Positions 1-5,990 of a DNA stretch of 5,990 nt are shown here, one piece after another (the first letter of the stretch is position 1; each line of letters begins with the position of its first letter). A program made the position numbers and the translations under genes. This stretch comes from an uncultured Parabacteroides sp. (GTDB lineage Bacteria; Bacteroidota; Bacteroidia; Bacteroidales; Tannerellaceae). The notes beneath the pieces are model-generated. The model was not told the DNA's origin. It was given only the letters and a program-made list of their open reading frames with translations, and did no database searches. The stretch covers positions 1 to 5,990 of the forward strand of contig USAD01000177.1 of NCBI GenBank assembly GCA_900552415.1, given 5' to 3'.

Positions 1-2
1 TC

Positions 3-77
3 GCCATCAAGATAAAGCAAAAGCTGGGTGAGACTAATTTATCCTTTTCCATAAGCGTGACGCTTTTTTTTCAGTAA
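3..77 (+). CDS. Possible 3' end of an upstream gene, reading frame uncertain
   Basis: The window opens in what may be the tail of a + strand gene. Frame 3 is open from the edge to TAA at 75-77 and encodes 24 residues ending NLSFSISVTLFFQ. The strict alternation of polar and apolar residues looks like the last beta strand of an outer-membrane barrel. Against this, the intrinsic terminator at 53-71 would cut the message before that stop codon. Frame 2 (ending KAKAG, TGA at 29-31) stops 21 bases before the terminator stem and fits it better. Frame 1 stops at 13-15. I cannot choose with confidence, and a non-coding edge is also possible. No product can be named. Confidence 0.25.
   Translation, partial: AIKIKQKLGETNLSFSISVTLFFQ
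53..71 (+). terminator. Small intrinsic terminator of the upstream gene
   Basis: AAGCG (53-57) and CGCTT (61-65) form a perfect 5-bp stem closed by a TGA triloop. An unbroken run of eight T follows the last C (64-71). On the + strand this is a short rho-independent terminator. On the - strand no T-tract follows the stem. It would insulate the peptidase gene from upstream transcription. The stem is short, so strength is uncertain. Confidence 0.5.
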
Positions 78-151
78 AAATAAGACTTGCTGTTTCCGGG
101 CGCGAAGTTAGGTAAAAACGGGGAAGGGAACACTTAAAAATCCGTTTTATC

Positions 152-184
152 TTGGGAACGCGAGGACTTAAAAATGTATATTCG
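152..184 (+). promoter_or_regulatory. Bacteroidetes-type promoter candidate for the M16 peptidase gene
   Basis: TTG at 152-154 can serve as the -33 element. TATATTCG at 177-184 is one mismatch from the Bacteroidetes -7 consensus TAnnTTTG, with a 22-base spacer. The implied start near 190 leaves a leader of about 24 bases before the ATG at 214. The rest of 78-213 is AT-rich and non-coding. A direct repeat ACTTAAAAAT occurs at 132-141 and 166-175, one copy upstream of the -33 box and one inside the spacer. This is a motif match only; the transcription start is inferred. Confidence 0.45.
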
Positions 185-213
185 CGGCAATACCTAAAAT
201 AAATAATGTAATT

Positions 214-3036
214 ATGAGAAAGAGGACACAGAGAAACCGGTTCGTATGGATGGTCGCGTTGCTGTTTGTCTTGTTGCCCGTGCTTGGGGCGCAAGAGGCC
301 GGACCGTTGCCTATCGACAGTAAGGTGAGGTATGGAAAGCTCGACAATGGGCTGACCTATTACATCCGCCACAATGAGTTGCCTAAGGGGAGGGCGGATT
401 TTTACATCGTGCATAATGTCGGCTCGGTGCTTGAGGAGGAGAACCAACGGGGTTTGGCCCATTTCCTAGAGCATATGGCCTTCGACGGTAGTAAGCATTT
501 CCCGAACGACGGGATGGATCATTACATAGAGAGTGTTGGTATGCGGGGTGGTGAGAATTTCAACGCCTACACCAGCTTTGACGAGACTGTCTATATGGTT
601 ATGAACGCACCTGTAGATAAGCCAGCCGTGACCGATTCTTGCCTGTTGATCTTGCACGACTGGACCGGCTTCCTCTCGCTGACCGACTCGGCTATCGCTA
701 AGGAGCGTGGCGTGATTCGTGAGGAGTGGCGCACACGGCAGGATGCGCAAGCCCGTCTTTGGGAGCAACAGTTGCCAAAGATGTATCCGGGAAGCCGTTA
801 CGCCAATCGGATGCCGATCGGTACAATCGAGGTGATTGAGAATTTCAAACCGGAAGAACTGAGAGCCTATTATCGGAAATGGTATCGTCCGGACCAACAG
901 GCGATCATCGTTGTTGGAGATGTGGATATGGCAGAGGTCGAGCGCAAGGTTCATGAGATGTTTGGCGATATCCCGGTTCCGGTAAATCCCGCCGAACGGA
1001 AAGAGGCTGAGGTTCCCGATAATGAGGAACCGCTTGTTTCGGTGGCGACCGACAAGGAGGCGGCTAACACCATCCTTTTCCTGTTTTATAAGCATGATAA
1101 CCTGCCGAAGGAACGCCGGGCGACGATTGAGGGAGCGGTGCATAATTATATCCAGTCGGTATGCGCCAGCGTCATGGCCGAGCGTTTCGGCGCGATTGTT
1201 CGCCAGCCTAATCCGCCTTTTATCTATGCGGAGGGTTACGACAGCGATAATTATATGGTCGCCCGGACGAAAGGTGCCTGGACGACGGCAGCGATGGTGA
1301 AGGATAACGCGGTCGACTCGGCCCTGTTCGCCCTTGTGCGGGAGAATGAGCGGGCGCGCCAGTTCGGTTTCACGAAAGGGGAATACGATCGGGCCAAGGC
1401 GAATGTTTTGAAGAGCTATGAGTCGGCCTATAACGAGCGGGAGAAACAACCGAATAGCGCTTACTCCAGGGAATACTTGAGTCATTTCACTGAAGGAGGT
1501 TATATTCCCGGCATTGAGATGGAATATGAGTTGATGCGACAGATCGCTCAGGAGTTGCCACTTGAGGCGGTCAACCAATATGTGGCACAAGTCATCTCTG
1601 AACGTAATATTGTGATCTCTTTGACCGGGCCGGATAAGGCGGGCGTGACCTACCCGACGGAAGCGGAGCTGTTGGCCATGTTCGAGAAGGCTCGACGGCA
1701 ACCGGTGGAGCCTTATCTGGAGACGGTTTCCAATGAGCCGTTGATCCCTTCATTGCCAACACCCGGCAAGATCGTCAAGAGCGAGGAAGGTTTGTTGGGA
1801 TCGACCGTGTTGACATTGGATAATGGTGTGCGGGTTGTATTGAAACCGACGGCGCTTAAACGAGATCAGGTGCTGTTGTCGGCTTCTAGCCCGGGCGGTA
1901 GCTCGCTTTATGGTCCGGATGAGATCGTGAACCTGAAGGTGTTCAATGATGTGATCGAGCTGGGCGGTTTGGGCGACTTCTCGGCGATCGATCTGCAGAA
2001 GCGACTGGCGGGTAAGGAGGTCGGTTGCTCATTATCGTTGAGTATGGATCGAGAGAATGTCAACGGTTCGGCCGTACCTGCTGATTTGAAGACCTTCTTC
2101 GAGTTAGTTTACCTTAGCTTTACGGCACCCCGTCGTGACAACGACGCCTTTGAGTCTTATAAAGGGCGAATGGTCGCTCAGTTGCGTAATGCGGAACTGG
2201 ATCCGATGACCGCTTTCAGCGACTCGTTGATGGTTGCGATCTATGGTGATAATCCTAGGGCGAAACGTTTGCGTCCGGCCGATTTTGATCGGGTCAGCTA
2301 CGACCGGATCCTGGAGATTGAGCGGGAGCGTTTTGGTGATGCGTCCGATTTTATCTTTATGCTTGTGGGAAGCTTCGAGGTAGATAGTGTCCGGCCTTAT
2401 ATCGAGCAATATTTGGCGACACTGCCCGCTGCGGGACGTGTCGAGCAGGCTGATGTGAACCAAGTACCAAAACCTCGTACCGGAGAGTTCGCTAACCGTT
2501 TCAGCCGGCCAATGGAGACTCCGAAGGTAAGCGTGCTTCATTATTATTCCGGACAAATGGATTATACTTTGGAGGATCGGATTGCCGCAACCATGCTAGA
2601 GCAAGTGCTCGACTTGGTCTATATGGAGAAGGTTCGTGAGGCTGAAGGGGGCACTTATGGCGTCTCTGCTAGTGTTAGTATCTCCTCTTTCCCGGAGGGA
2701 CAGGCTGGTATTCAGGTTTACTTCGATACCGATCCTAATAAGTGGGAAAGGATGAGTGAGATTACGACTACCGAGTTGCGACGGATTGCCGATGAGGGGC
2801 CGCGTGAGGTGGATTTCAACAAGACACGTGATAACCTGTTGAAGCGTTTTGCTGAGAACCAGCAGGGTAACGAGTATTGGTTGGCCATTTTGGGCGGTTA
2901 TTATTACCGGGGCTTCGACGCTTTTACTGATTATGAAACAACAGTGCAAGGCATGACACCCGCTAAGATACAGGCTTTCGCGAAGCGTTTACTTGATCAG
3001 GGTAACCATACCGAGGTGATCATGAGCGCTGAATAG
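214..3036 (+). CDS. Exported M16 family zinc metallopeptidase (pitrilysin/PqqL-like)
   Basis: This 940-residue protein is a single-chain M16 (insulinase/pitrilysin clan) metallopeptidase, which hydrolyses peptides inside a closed two-half chamber. A basic N-terminus (RKRTQRNR) and a hydrophobic stretch (about 11-23) ending LGA suggest a type I signal peptide, cut near A26/Q27. There is no lipobox cysteine, so the periplasm or exterior is likely. The catalytic half (about 35-260) has the inverted zinc motif HFLEH (H83, H87; catalytic E86). E164 lies 77 residues after H87, the family spacing for the third zinc ligand, and E171 follows in REEW. The second M16 half (about 530-930) lacks HxxEH, as expected, but keeps the arginine-tyrosine pair R808 and Y815 in VREAEGGTYG that typically contacts substrate. 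Length matches PqqL-type enzymes (about 930 residues). The ATG follows an AT-rich leader without a Shine-Dalgarno sequence, usual for Bacteroidetes. The substrate is unknown, and PQQ synthesis should not be inferred. Confidence 0.93.
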   Translation: MRKRTQRNRFVWMVALLFVLLPVLGAQEAGPLPIDSKVRYGKLDNGLTYYIRHNELPKGRADFYIVHNVGSVLEEENQRGLAHFLEHMAFDGSKHFPNDGMDHYIESVGMRGGENFNAYTSFDETVYMVMNAPVDKPAVTDSCLLILHDWTGFLSLTDSAIAKERGVIREEWRTRQDAQARLWEQQLPKMYPGSRYANRMPIGTIEVIENFKPEELRAYYRKWYRPDQQAIIVVGDVDMAEVERKVHEMFGDIPVPVNPAERKEAEVPDNEEPLVSVATDKEAANTILFLFYKHDNLPKERRATIEGAVHNYIQSVCASVMAERFGAIVRQPNPPFIYAEGYDSDNYMVARTKGAWTTAAMVKDNAVDSALFALVRENERARQFGFTKGEYDRAKANVLKSYESAYNEREKQPNSAYSREYLSHFTEGGYIPGIEMEYELMRQIAQELPLEAVNQYVAQVISERNIVISLTGPDKAGVTYPTEAELLAMFEKARRQPVEPYLETVSNEPLIPSLPTPGKIVKSEEGLLGSTVLTLDNGVRVVLKPTALKRDQVLLSASSPGGSSLYGPDEIVNLKVFNDVIELGGLGDFSAIDLQKRLAGKEVGCSLSLSMDRENVNGSAVPADLKTFFELVYLSFTAPRRDNDAFESYKGRMVAQLRNAELDPMTAFSDSLMVAIYGDNPRAKRLRPADFDRVSYDRILEIERERFGDASDFIFMLVGSFEVDSVRPYIEQYLATLPAAGRVEQADVNQVPKPRTGEFANRFSRPMETPKVSVLHYYSGQMDYTLEDRIAATMLEQVLDLVYMEKVREAEGGTYGVSASVSISSFPEGQAGIQVYFDTDPNKWERMSEITTTELRRIADEGPREVDFNKTRDNLLKRFAENQQGNEYWLAILGGYYYRGFDAFTDYETTVQGMTPAKIQAFAKRLLDQGNHTEVIMSAE

Positions 3037-3048
3037 GCCGTGAGTCAC

Positions 3049-3210
3049 TTTCCAGCTGCTGGAAAAACAGGGCATGACGTGCGTGGTATTTTCCAGCGGC
3101 TGGAAACTTTCCCGCGACACGCGTGGTATTTTCCAGGAGCTGGAAACCTTCCCGCGATGCGCGTGGGATTTTCCCGGGGCTGGAAACCTTCCTGTGATCC
3201 GTGGGCCGAT
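3049..3210. repeat. Four-unit ~40-bp tandem array of 17-bp palindromes
   Basis: Four units begin at 3049, 3090, 3130 and 3170, with lengths 41, 40, 40 and 41. Each starts with a 17-bp palindrome: TTTCCAGCTGCTGGAAA, TTTCCAGCGGCTGGAAA, TTTCCAGGAGCTGGAAA, TTTCCCGGGGCTGGAAA. The first two are perfect apart from the central base. The third has one mismatched pair beside the centre and the fourth two, so symmetry decays toward metG. Units 2 and 3 match at 34 of 40 positions. The intervening 23-24 bases are also related (ending GCGTGGTAT in units 1 and 2, GCGTGGGAT in unit 3), unlike CRISPR spacers. A broken fifth start (TTTTGGG) begins near 3211. No T-run follows any palindrome, so these are not standard terminators. 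The array starts 13 bases after the peptidase stop codon. It may be a dispersed REP-like element, a protein-binding site array or an RNA-structure element; the sequence alone does not decide. Confidence 0.9.
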
Positions 3211-3211
3211 T

Positions 3212-3243
3212 TTTGGGATTGCGCGAAGAAATCCATACCTTCG
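3212..3243 (+). promoter_or_regulatory. Bacteroidetes-type promoter candidate for metG
   Basis: TTTG at 3212-3215 and TACCTTCG at 3236-3243 match the -33 TTTG and -7 TAnnTTTG elements with one mismatch (C for T) and a 20-base spacer. The implied start near 3249-3250 gives a leader of about 20 bases to the metG ATG at 3270. The -33 box falls within the degenerate fifth start of the palindromic array, so promoter and array abut. Position and spacing make this the better of the two promoter candidates, but the start site is not proven. Confidence 0.5.
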
Positions 3244-3245
3244 CG
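3222..3245. promoter_or_regulatory. 7-bp inverted repeat overlapping the metG -7 box, operator-like
   Basis: CGCGAAG (3222-3228) and CTTCGCG (3239-3245) are perfect inverse complements separated by 10 bases. The left arm lies in the promoter spacer and the right arm covers most of the putative -7 element. That geometry suits a dimeric DNA-binding repressor. It would be transcribed only by readthrough from upstream, where it could also fold as a hairpin with a 10-base loop. Function is inferred; chance occurrence is possible. Confidence 0.4.
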
Positions 3246-3269
3246 GTCAAGAGAAAAAATTGGGACAGA

Positions 3270-5309
3270 ATGGAGAAACATTTTAAAAGAACATTGATAA
3301 CAACGGCTTTGCCGTATGCCAACGGTCCGGTGCATATCGGACACCTGGCGGGTGTTTATGTGCCTGCCGATATTTACGCACGTTATCTCCGCCTGAAGGG
3401 TGAGGAGGTCTTGATGATTGGTGGCTCCGACGAGCACGGTGTGCCCATCACGCTTCGTGCCAAGAAGGAAGGCGTTACGCCTCAGGATATCGTGGATCGC
3501 TACCATAACATCATCAAGAAATCGTTCGAGGAGTTCGGTATCTCGTTTGATATCTATTCCCGCACGACTTCCGCTATCCACCATCAAATGGCATCTGATT
3601 TCTTCCGGAAGCTTTATGATAAGGGTGAATTCATTGAGAAGACGAGTGAGCAGTATTATGACGAGGAGGCAAAACAGTTCCTGGCCGATCGTTATATCAC
3701 GGGAACTTGTCCTCATTGCGGCAACGAGAAGGCGTATGGCGACCAGTGCGAGGCCTGTGGTACTTCATTGAGCCCGACAGAGTTAATTAACCCGAAGTCG
3801 GCCTTGAGTGGTAGTGCCTTGGTTTTAAAGGAGACTAAGCATTGGTATTTGCCACTTGATAAATGGGAACCGTTCTTGCGCGAGTGGATCCTTGAGGGAC
3901 ATAAGGAGTGGAAACCGAATGTTTATGGTCAGTGTAAGAGTTGGTTGGATATGGGCTTGCAGCCTCGGGCAGTCAGCCGTGACTTGGACTGGGGTATTCC
4001 TGTTCCGGTCGAGGGAGCCGAGGGTAAAGTCCTGTATGTCTGGTTCGACGCGCCGATCGGCTACATCTCGAACACGAAGGAGTTGCTGCCCGACAGTTGG
4101 GAGAAATGGTGGAAAGATCCCGAGACGAAGATGATCCATTTCATCGGTAAGGATAATATTGTTTTTCACTGCATTGTTTTCCCGGCCATGTTGAAGGCAG
4201 AGGGCTCTTATAACCTGCCGGAGAATGTACCGGCAAACGAGTTCCTTAATTTGGAGGGTGATAAGATCTCGACCTCGCGTAACTGGGCGGTTTGGTTGAA
4301 TGAGTATCTGGTGGATATGCCGGGCAAGCAAGACGTATTACGTTACGTGTTGACAGCCAACGCTCCTGAGACGAAGGATAATGATTTTACTTGGAAGGAT
4401 TTCCAGGCACGTAATAACAACGAGTTGGTGGCTATTTTGGGTAACTTCGTGAACCGTGCATTGGTGCTGACCGGCAAATATTTTGACAATAAGGTGCCTG
4501 AGGCAGGCGAGCTGACCGACTACGACCGGCAGACCTTGGAGGAGTTCTCTGAAGTGAAGGCTAATGTGGAGCGTCTGTTGGATACGTTCCATTTCCGCGA
4601 CGCCCAGAAGGAGGCGATGAATTTGGCACGTATCGGTAATAAGTATTTAGCTGATATGGAACCGTGGAAGCTGGCGAAGACCGATATGGCCCGTGTCGCT
4701 ACGATCATGAATATCGCCCTGCAGATCACGGCTAACCTGGCGATCGCTTTCGAACCGTTCTTGCCGTTCAGTATGGAGAAATTGAACCGGATGCTGAATG
4801 TCCAGCCATTGGGTTGGGAGCGTTTGGGATCGACAGACTTGTTGCCTGCCGGACATGAGTTGGGTAAGGCTGAGTTGTTGTTCGAGAAGATCGAGGACAG
4901 TGTCATAGAGGCGCAGATCCAGAAACTGCTCGACACGAAAAAGGCGAACGAGGAGGCGAACTACAAGGCGAAGCCTATCCGTGAGAATATAGCGTTCGAC
5001 GATTTCATGAAATTGGATATCCGTGTTGGTACGGTTCTGGAGTGTACGAAAGTGCCGAAAGCGGACAAGCTGTTGCAATTCCGAATTGACGATGGTTTGG
5101 AGAAACGGACAATCGTTTCGGGTATCGCACAACATTATAAACCGGAGGAATTGGTTGGCAAGCAGGTTTGCTTCATCGCGAACTTGGCGCCTCGTAAACT
5201 GAAAGGCATCGTCTCGGAAGGTATGATCCTGTCCGCTGAGAATTACGATGGCTCATTGGCGGTGATTACGCCGCAAAAGGAGGTAAAACCTGGAAGTGAG
5301 GTGAAATAA
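3270..5309 (+). CDS. metG: Methionine--tRNA ligase (methionyl-tRNA synthetase) with C-terminal tRNA-binding domain
   Basis: This 679-residue cytoplasmic enzyme charges tRNA-Met with methionine using ATP. It is a class I synthetase. The HIGH signature is at 22-25 in [11 protein letters not shown], and the second signature is the KMSKS variant KISTS (332-336). An inserted zinc knuckle carries four cysteines (C147, C150, C160, C163; CPHC...CEAC), as in E. coli-type MetG. The core motif WFDAPIGY starts at 258. The helical anticodon-binding domain follows at about 380-545. A Trbp111/EMAP-II-like OB fold occupies about 574-679 ([13 protein letters not shown], then [11 protein letters not shown]); in relatives it dimerises and grips the tRNA. 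The ATG at 3270 is preferred over a GTG at 3201, which would add 23 residues unrelated to the family, read into the repeat array and lie upstream of the promoter. The stop codon overlaps the next start. Nothing appears broken. Confidence 0.98.
   Translation: MEKHFKRTLITTALPYANGPVHIGHLAGVYVPADIYARYLRLKGEEVLMIGGSDEHGVPITLRAKKEGVTPQDIVDRYHNIIKKSFEEFGISFDIYSRTTSAIHHQMASDFFRKLYDKGEFIEKTSEQYYDEEAKQFLADRYITGTCPHCGNEKAYGDQCEACGTSLSPTELINPKSALSGSALVLKETKHWYLPLDKWEPFLREWILEGHKEWKPNVYGQCKSWLDMGLQPRAVSRDLDWGIPVPVEGAEGKVLYVWFDAPIGYISNTKELLPDSWEKWWKDPETKMIHFIGKDNIVFHCIVFPAMLKAEGSYNLPENVPANEFLNLEGDKISTSRNWAVWLNEYLVDMPGKQDVLRYVLTANAPETKDNDFTWKDFQARNNNELVAILGNFVNRALVLTGKYFDNKVPEAGELTDYDRQTLEEFSEVKANVERLLDTFHFRDAQKEAMNLARIGNKYLADMEPWKLAKTDMARVATIMNIALQITANLAIAFEPFLPFSMEKLNRMLNVQPLGWERLGSTDLLPAGHELGKAELLFEKIEDSVIEAQIQKLLDTKKANEEANYKAKPIRENIAFDDFMKLDIRVGTVLECTKVPKADKLLQFRIDDGLEKRTIVSGIAQHYKPEELVGKQVCFIANLAPRKLKGIVSEGMILSAENYDGSLAVITPQKEVKPGSEVK
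5298..5304 (+). promoter_or_regulatory. Shine-Dalgarno-like ribosome binding site before the aminotransferase
   Basis: GAGGTGA lies within the last metG codons and ends four bases before the ATG at 5309. It is a seven-base match to the anti-Shine-Dalgarno complement at a workable distance. The metG and peptidase starts have no comparable site. With the TAATG overlap it supports the chosen start and suggests translational coupling to metG. A second match, AAGGAGGT at 5277-5284, is too far from this ATG and has no useful start codon after it, so it is probably just the Lys-Glu-Val codons. Confidence 0.5.
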
Positions 5310-5990
5310 TGGAGCCGATCCAGATGGTGGATTTGCGCCGGCAGTACCTGCGCTTGCGCCCGGATATTGACCGGGCGATAAGCGAGGTGGTCGGCGATAC
5401 CCATTTTATAAATGGTCCTCAAGTCAAGCGATTTGCGGAAAGCTTGGAATCTTATTTGCGGGTATCGCATGTCGTGACTTGTGGAAATGGTACTGATGCC
5501 TTGCAGATCGCTTTGATGGCGCTCGATTTGCGTCCGGGAGATGAGGTAATCGTTCCGGCTTTTACTTATGTGGCGGCAGCTGAGGTGGTCGCCCTATTAG
5601 GACTGATCCCGGTTTGGGTAGATGTCGATCCGACAACTTTCACGATCAATCCCTCTTTGGTGGAGGGTGCGATCTCTGAAAAGACTAAGGCGATCGTCGC
5701 TGTCCATCTTTTTGGGCAATGCGCGGATATGGAACCTCTTATGCGGATTGCCAATGAGAACGGGCTTTATCTAATTGAGGATAACGCTCAATCGTTGGGC
5801 GCGGACTATCGTTTCCCGGATGGCCATACACAAAAGGCGGGTACGATCGGGCATATTGGGACAACCTCATTCTTTCCCTCCAAGCCTTTAGCCTGTTTCG
5901 GGGATGGTGGCGCCTTGATGATTAACGATAACTATCTGGCGGAACGGGCACGAATGATCGCTTCGCATGGGCAAAAGGTGAAATATCATC
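5309..5990 (+). CDS. DegT/DnrJ/EryC1/StrS sugar aminotransferase, WbpE/WlbE-like, truncated by window edge
   Basis: The first 227 residues of a PLP-dependent nucleotide-sugar aminotransferase (fold type I); the family is usually about 360-400 residues, so the C-terminal third lies beyond the window. Family landmarks run in order: MVDLRRQY at the start; the phosphate-binding turn GNGTDALQIAL (59-69); GDEVIVPAFTYVA (77-89); HLFGQCADM (133-141); IEDNAQSLGA (156-165), with D158 expected to pair with the PLP ring nitrogen; and SFFPSKPLACFGDGGA (187-202), with K192 the expected Schiff-base lysine. The SKPL-x-C-x-GDGG and ASHGQ pattern resembles WbpE/WlbE, which aminate UDP-2-acetamido-3-keto-glucuronate with glutamate in LPS sugar synthesis. 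Other nucleotide-sugar 3- or 4-aminotransferases remain possible. Its ATG overlaps the metG stop (TAATG), so co-transcription is likely, and further surface-sugar genes may follow downstream. The family call is firm; the exact substrate is inference. Confidence 0.92.
   Translation, partial: MEPIQMVDLRRQYLRLRPDIDRAISEVVGDTHFINGPQVKRFAESLESYLRVSHVVTCGNGTDALQIALMALDLRPGDEVIVPAFTYVAAAEVVALLGLIPVWVDVDPTTFTINPSLVEGAISEKTKAIVAVHLFGQCADMEPLMRIANENGLYLIEDNAQSLGADYRFPDGHTQKAGTIGHIGTTSFFPSKPLACFGDGGALMINDNYLAERARMIASHGQKVKYH

Noticed and set aside
466..1701. 411-codon open frame on the - strand opposite the peptidase gene
   Set aside because: It lies wholly antisense to the conserved M16 catalytic domain, shows no recognisable motif, and arises from GC-biased codon positions of the real gene. 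The same applies to the other antisense frames over the peptidase and metG genes.
3049..3186. Palindromes as intrinsic terminators of the peptidase gene
   Set aside because: No T-run follows any of the hairpins on either strand, and the best stem needs a loop opened at its centre. A role in mRNA 3'-end stability is still possible, but a rho-independent terminator is not supported.
3049..3210. CRISPR array, because of regular palindromic repeats about 40 bp apart
   Set aside because: The repeated core is only 17 bp and decays between units, and the 23-24 base linkers resemble each other (34 of 40 positions match between units 2 and 3). True spacers are unrelated in sequence. No cas gene is present.
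3201..3269. GTG start at 3201 giving a 702-residue MetG
   Set aside because: The added 23 residues do not resemble the MetG N-terminus, lie in the repeat and promoter region, and would start upstream of the putative transcription start. ATG at 3270 gives the normal [19 protein letters not shown] beginning.
3037..3269. T-box, S-box or other riboswitch controlling metG
   Set aside because: No specifier-loop, T-box core or SAM-riboswitch-like conserved blocks are visible, and the inferred leader downstream of the promoter is only about 20 bases.
5277..5284. AAGGAGGT as the ribosome binding site for the aminotransferase
   Set aside because: It ends 24 bases before the ATG at 5309. The only nearby start-like codon (GTG at 5296) hits a stop after two codons. 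It is explained as metG coding sequence.

Overview
The window looks like chromosomal DNA from a Bacteroidales bacterium, most likely Parabacteroides or a near relative. The evidence is: AT-rich leaders with little Shine-Dalgarno signal before two of the three genes; two promoter candidates of the Bacteroidetes -33/-7 type (TTG or TTTG, then TAnnTTCG); a 679-residue MetG with a fused C-terminal tRNA-binding domain; and a long secreted M16 peptidase. The genus is an inference from general resemblance, not a search result.

Layout, all on the + strand. Positions 1-77 hold the tail of an unidentified upstream gene and a small intrinsic terminator (53-71). Positions 78-213 are non-coding and carry a promoter candidate (152-184). 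Positions 214-3036 encode a 940-residue exported zinc peptidase of family M16 with an intact HxxEH site. Positions 3037-3269 are non-coding. They contain a four-unit, roughly 40-bp tandem array built around the palindrome TTTCCAGC-N-GCTGGAAA (3049-3210), followed at once by a promoter candidate (3212-3243) with an internal 7-bp inverted repeat. Positions 3270-5309 encode methionyl-tRNA synthetase (metG). From 5309 to the window edge runs the first 227 residues of a PLP-dependent sugar aminotransferase of the DegT/DnrJ/EryC1/StrS family, closest in remembered motifs to WbpE/WlbE. Its start codon overlaps the metG stop codon (TAATG).

The peptidase appears to be its own transcription unit. metG and the aminotransferase look like one translationally coupled unit, which would tie a housekeeping translation gene to the start of a surface-sugar (LPS, capsule or protein glycan) locus. 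The genes themselves belong to known families. The least explained element is the palindromic array between the peptidase and metG, and the neighbouring inverted repeat that overlaps the metG -7 box. I see no CRISPR array, insertion sequence, tRNA, rRNA or clear riboswitch.
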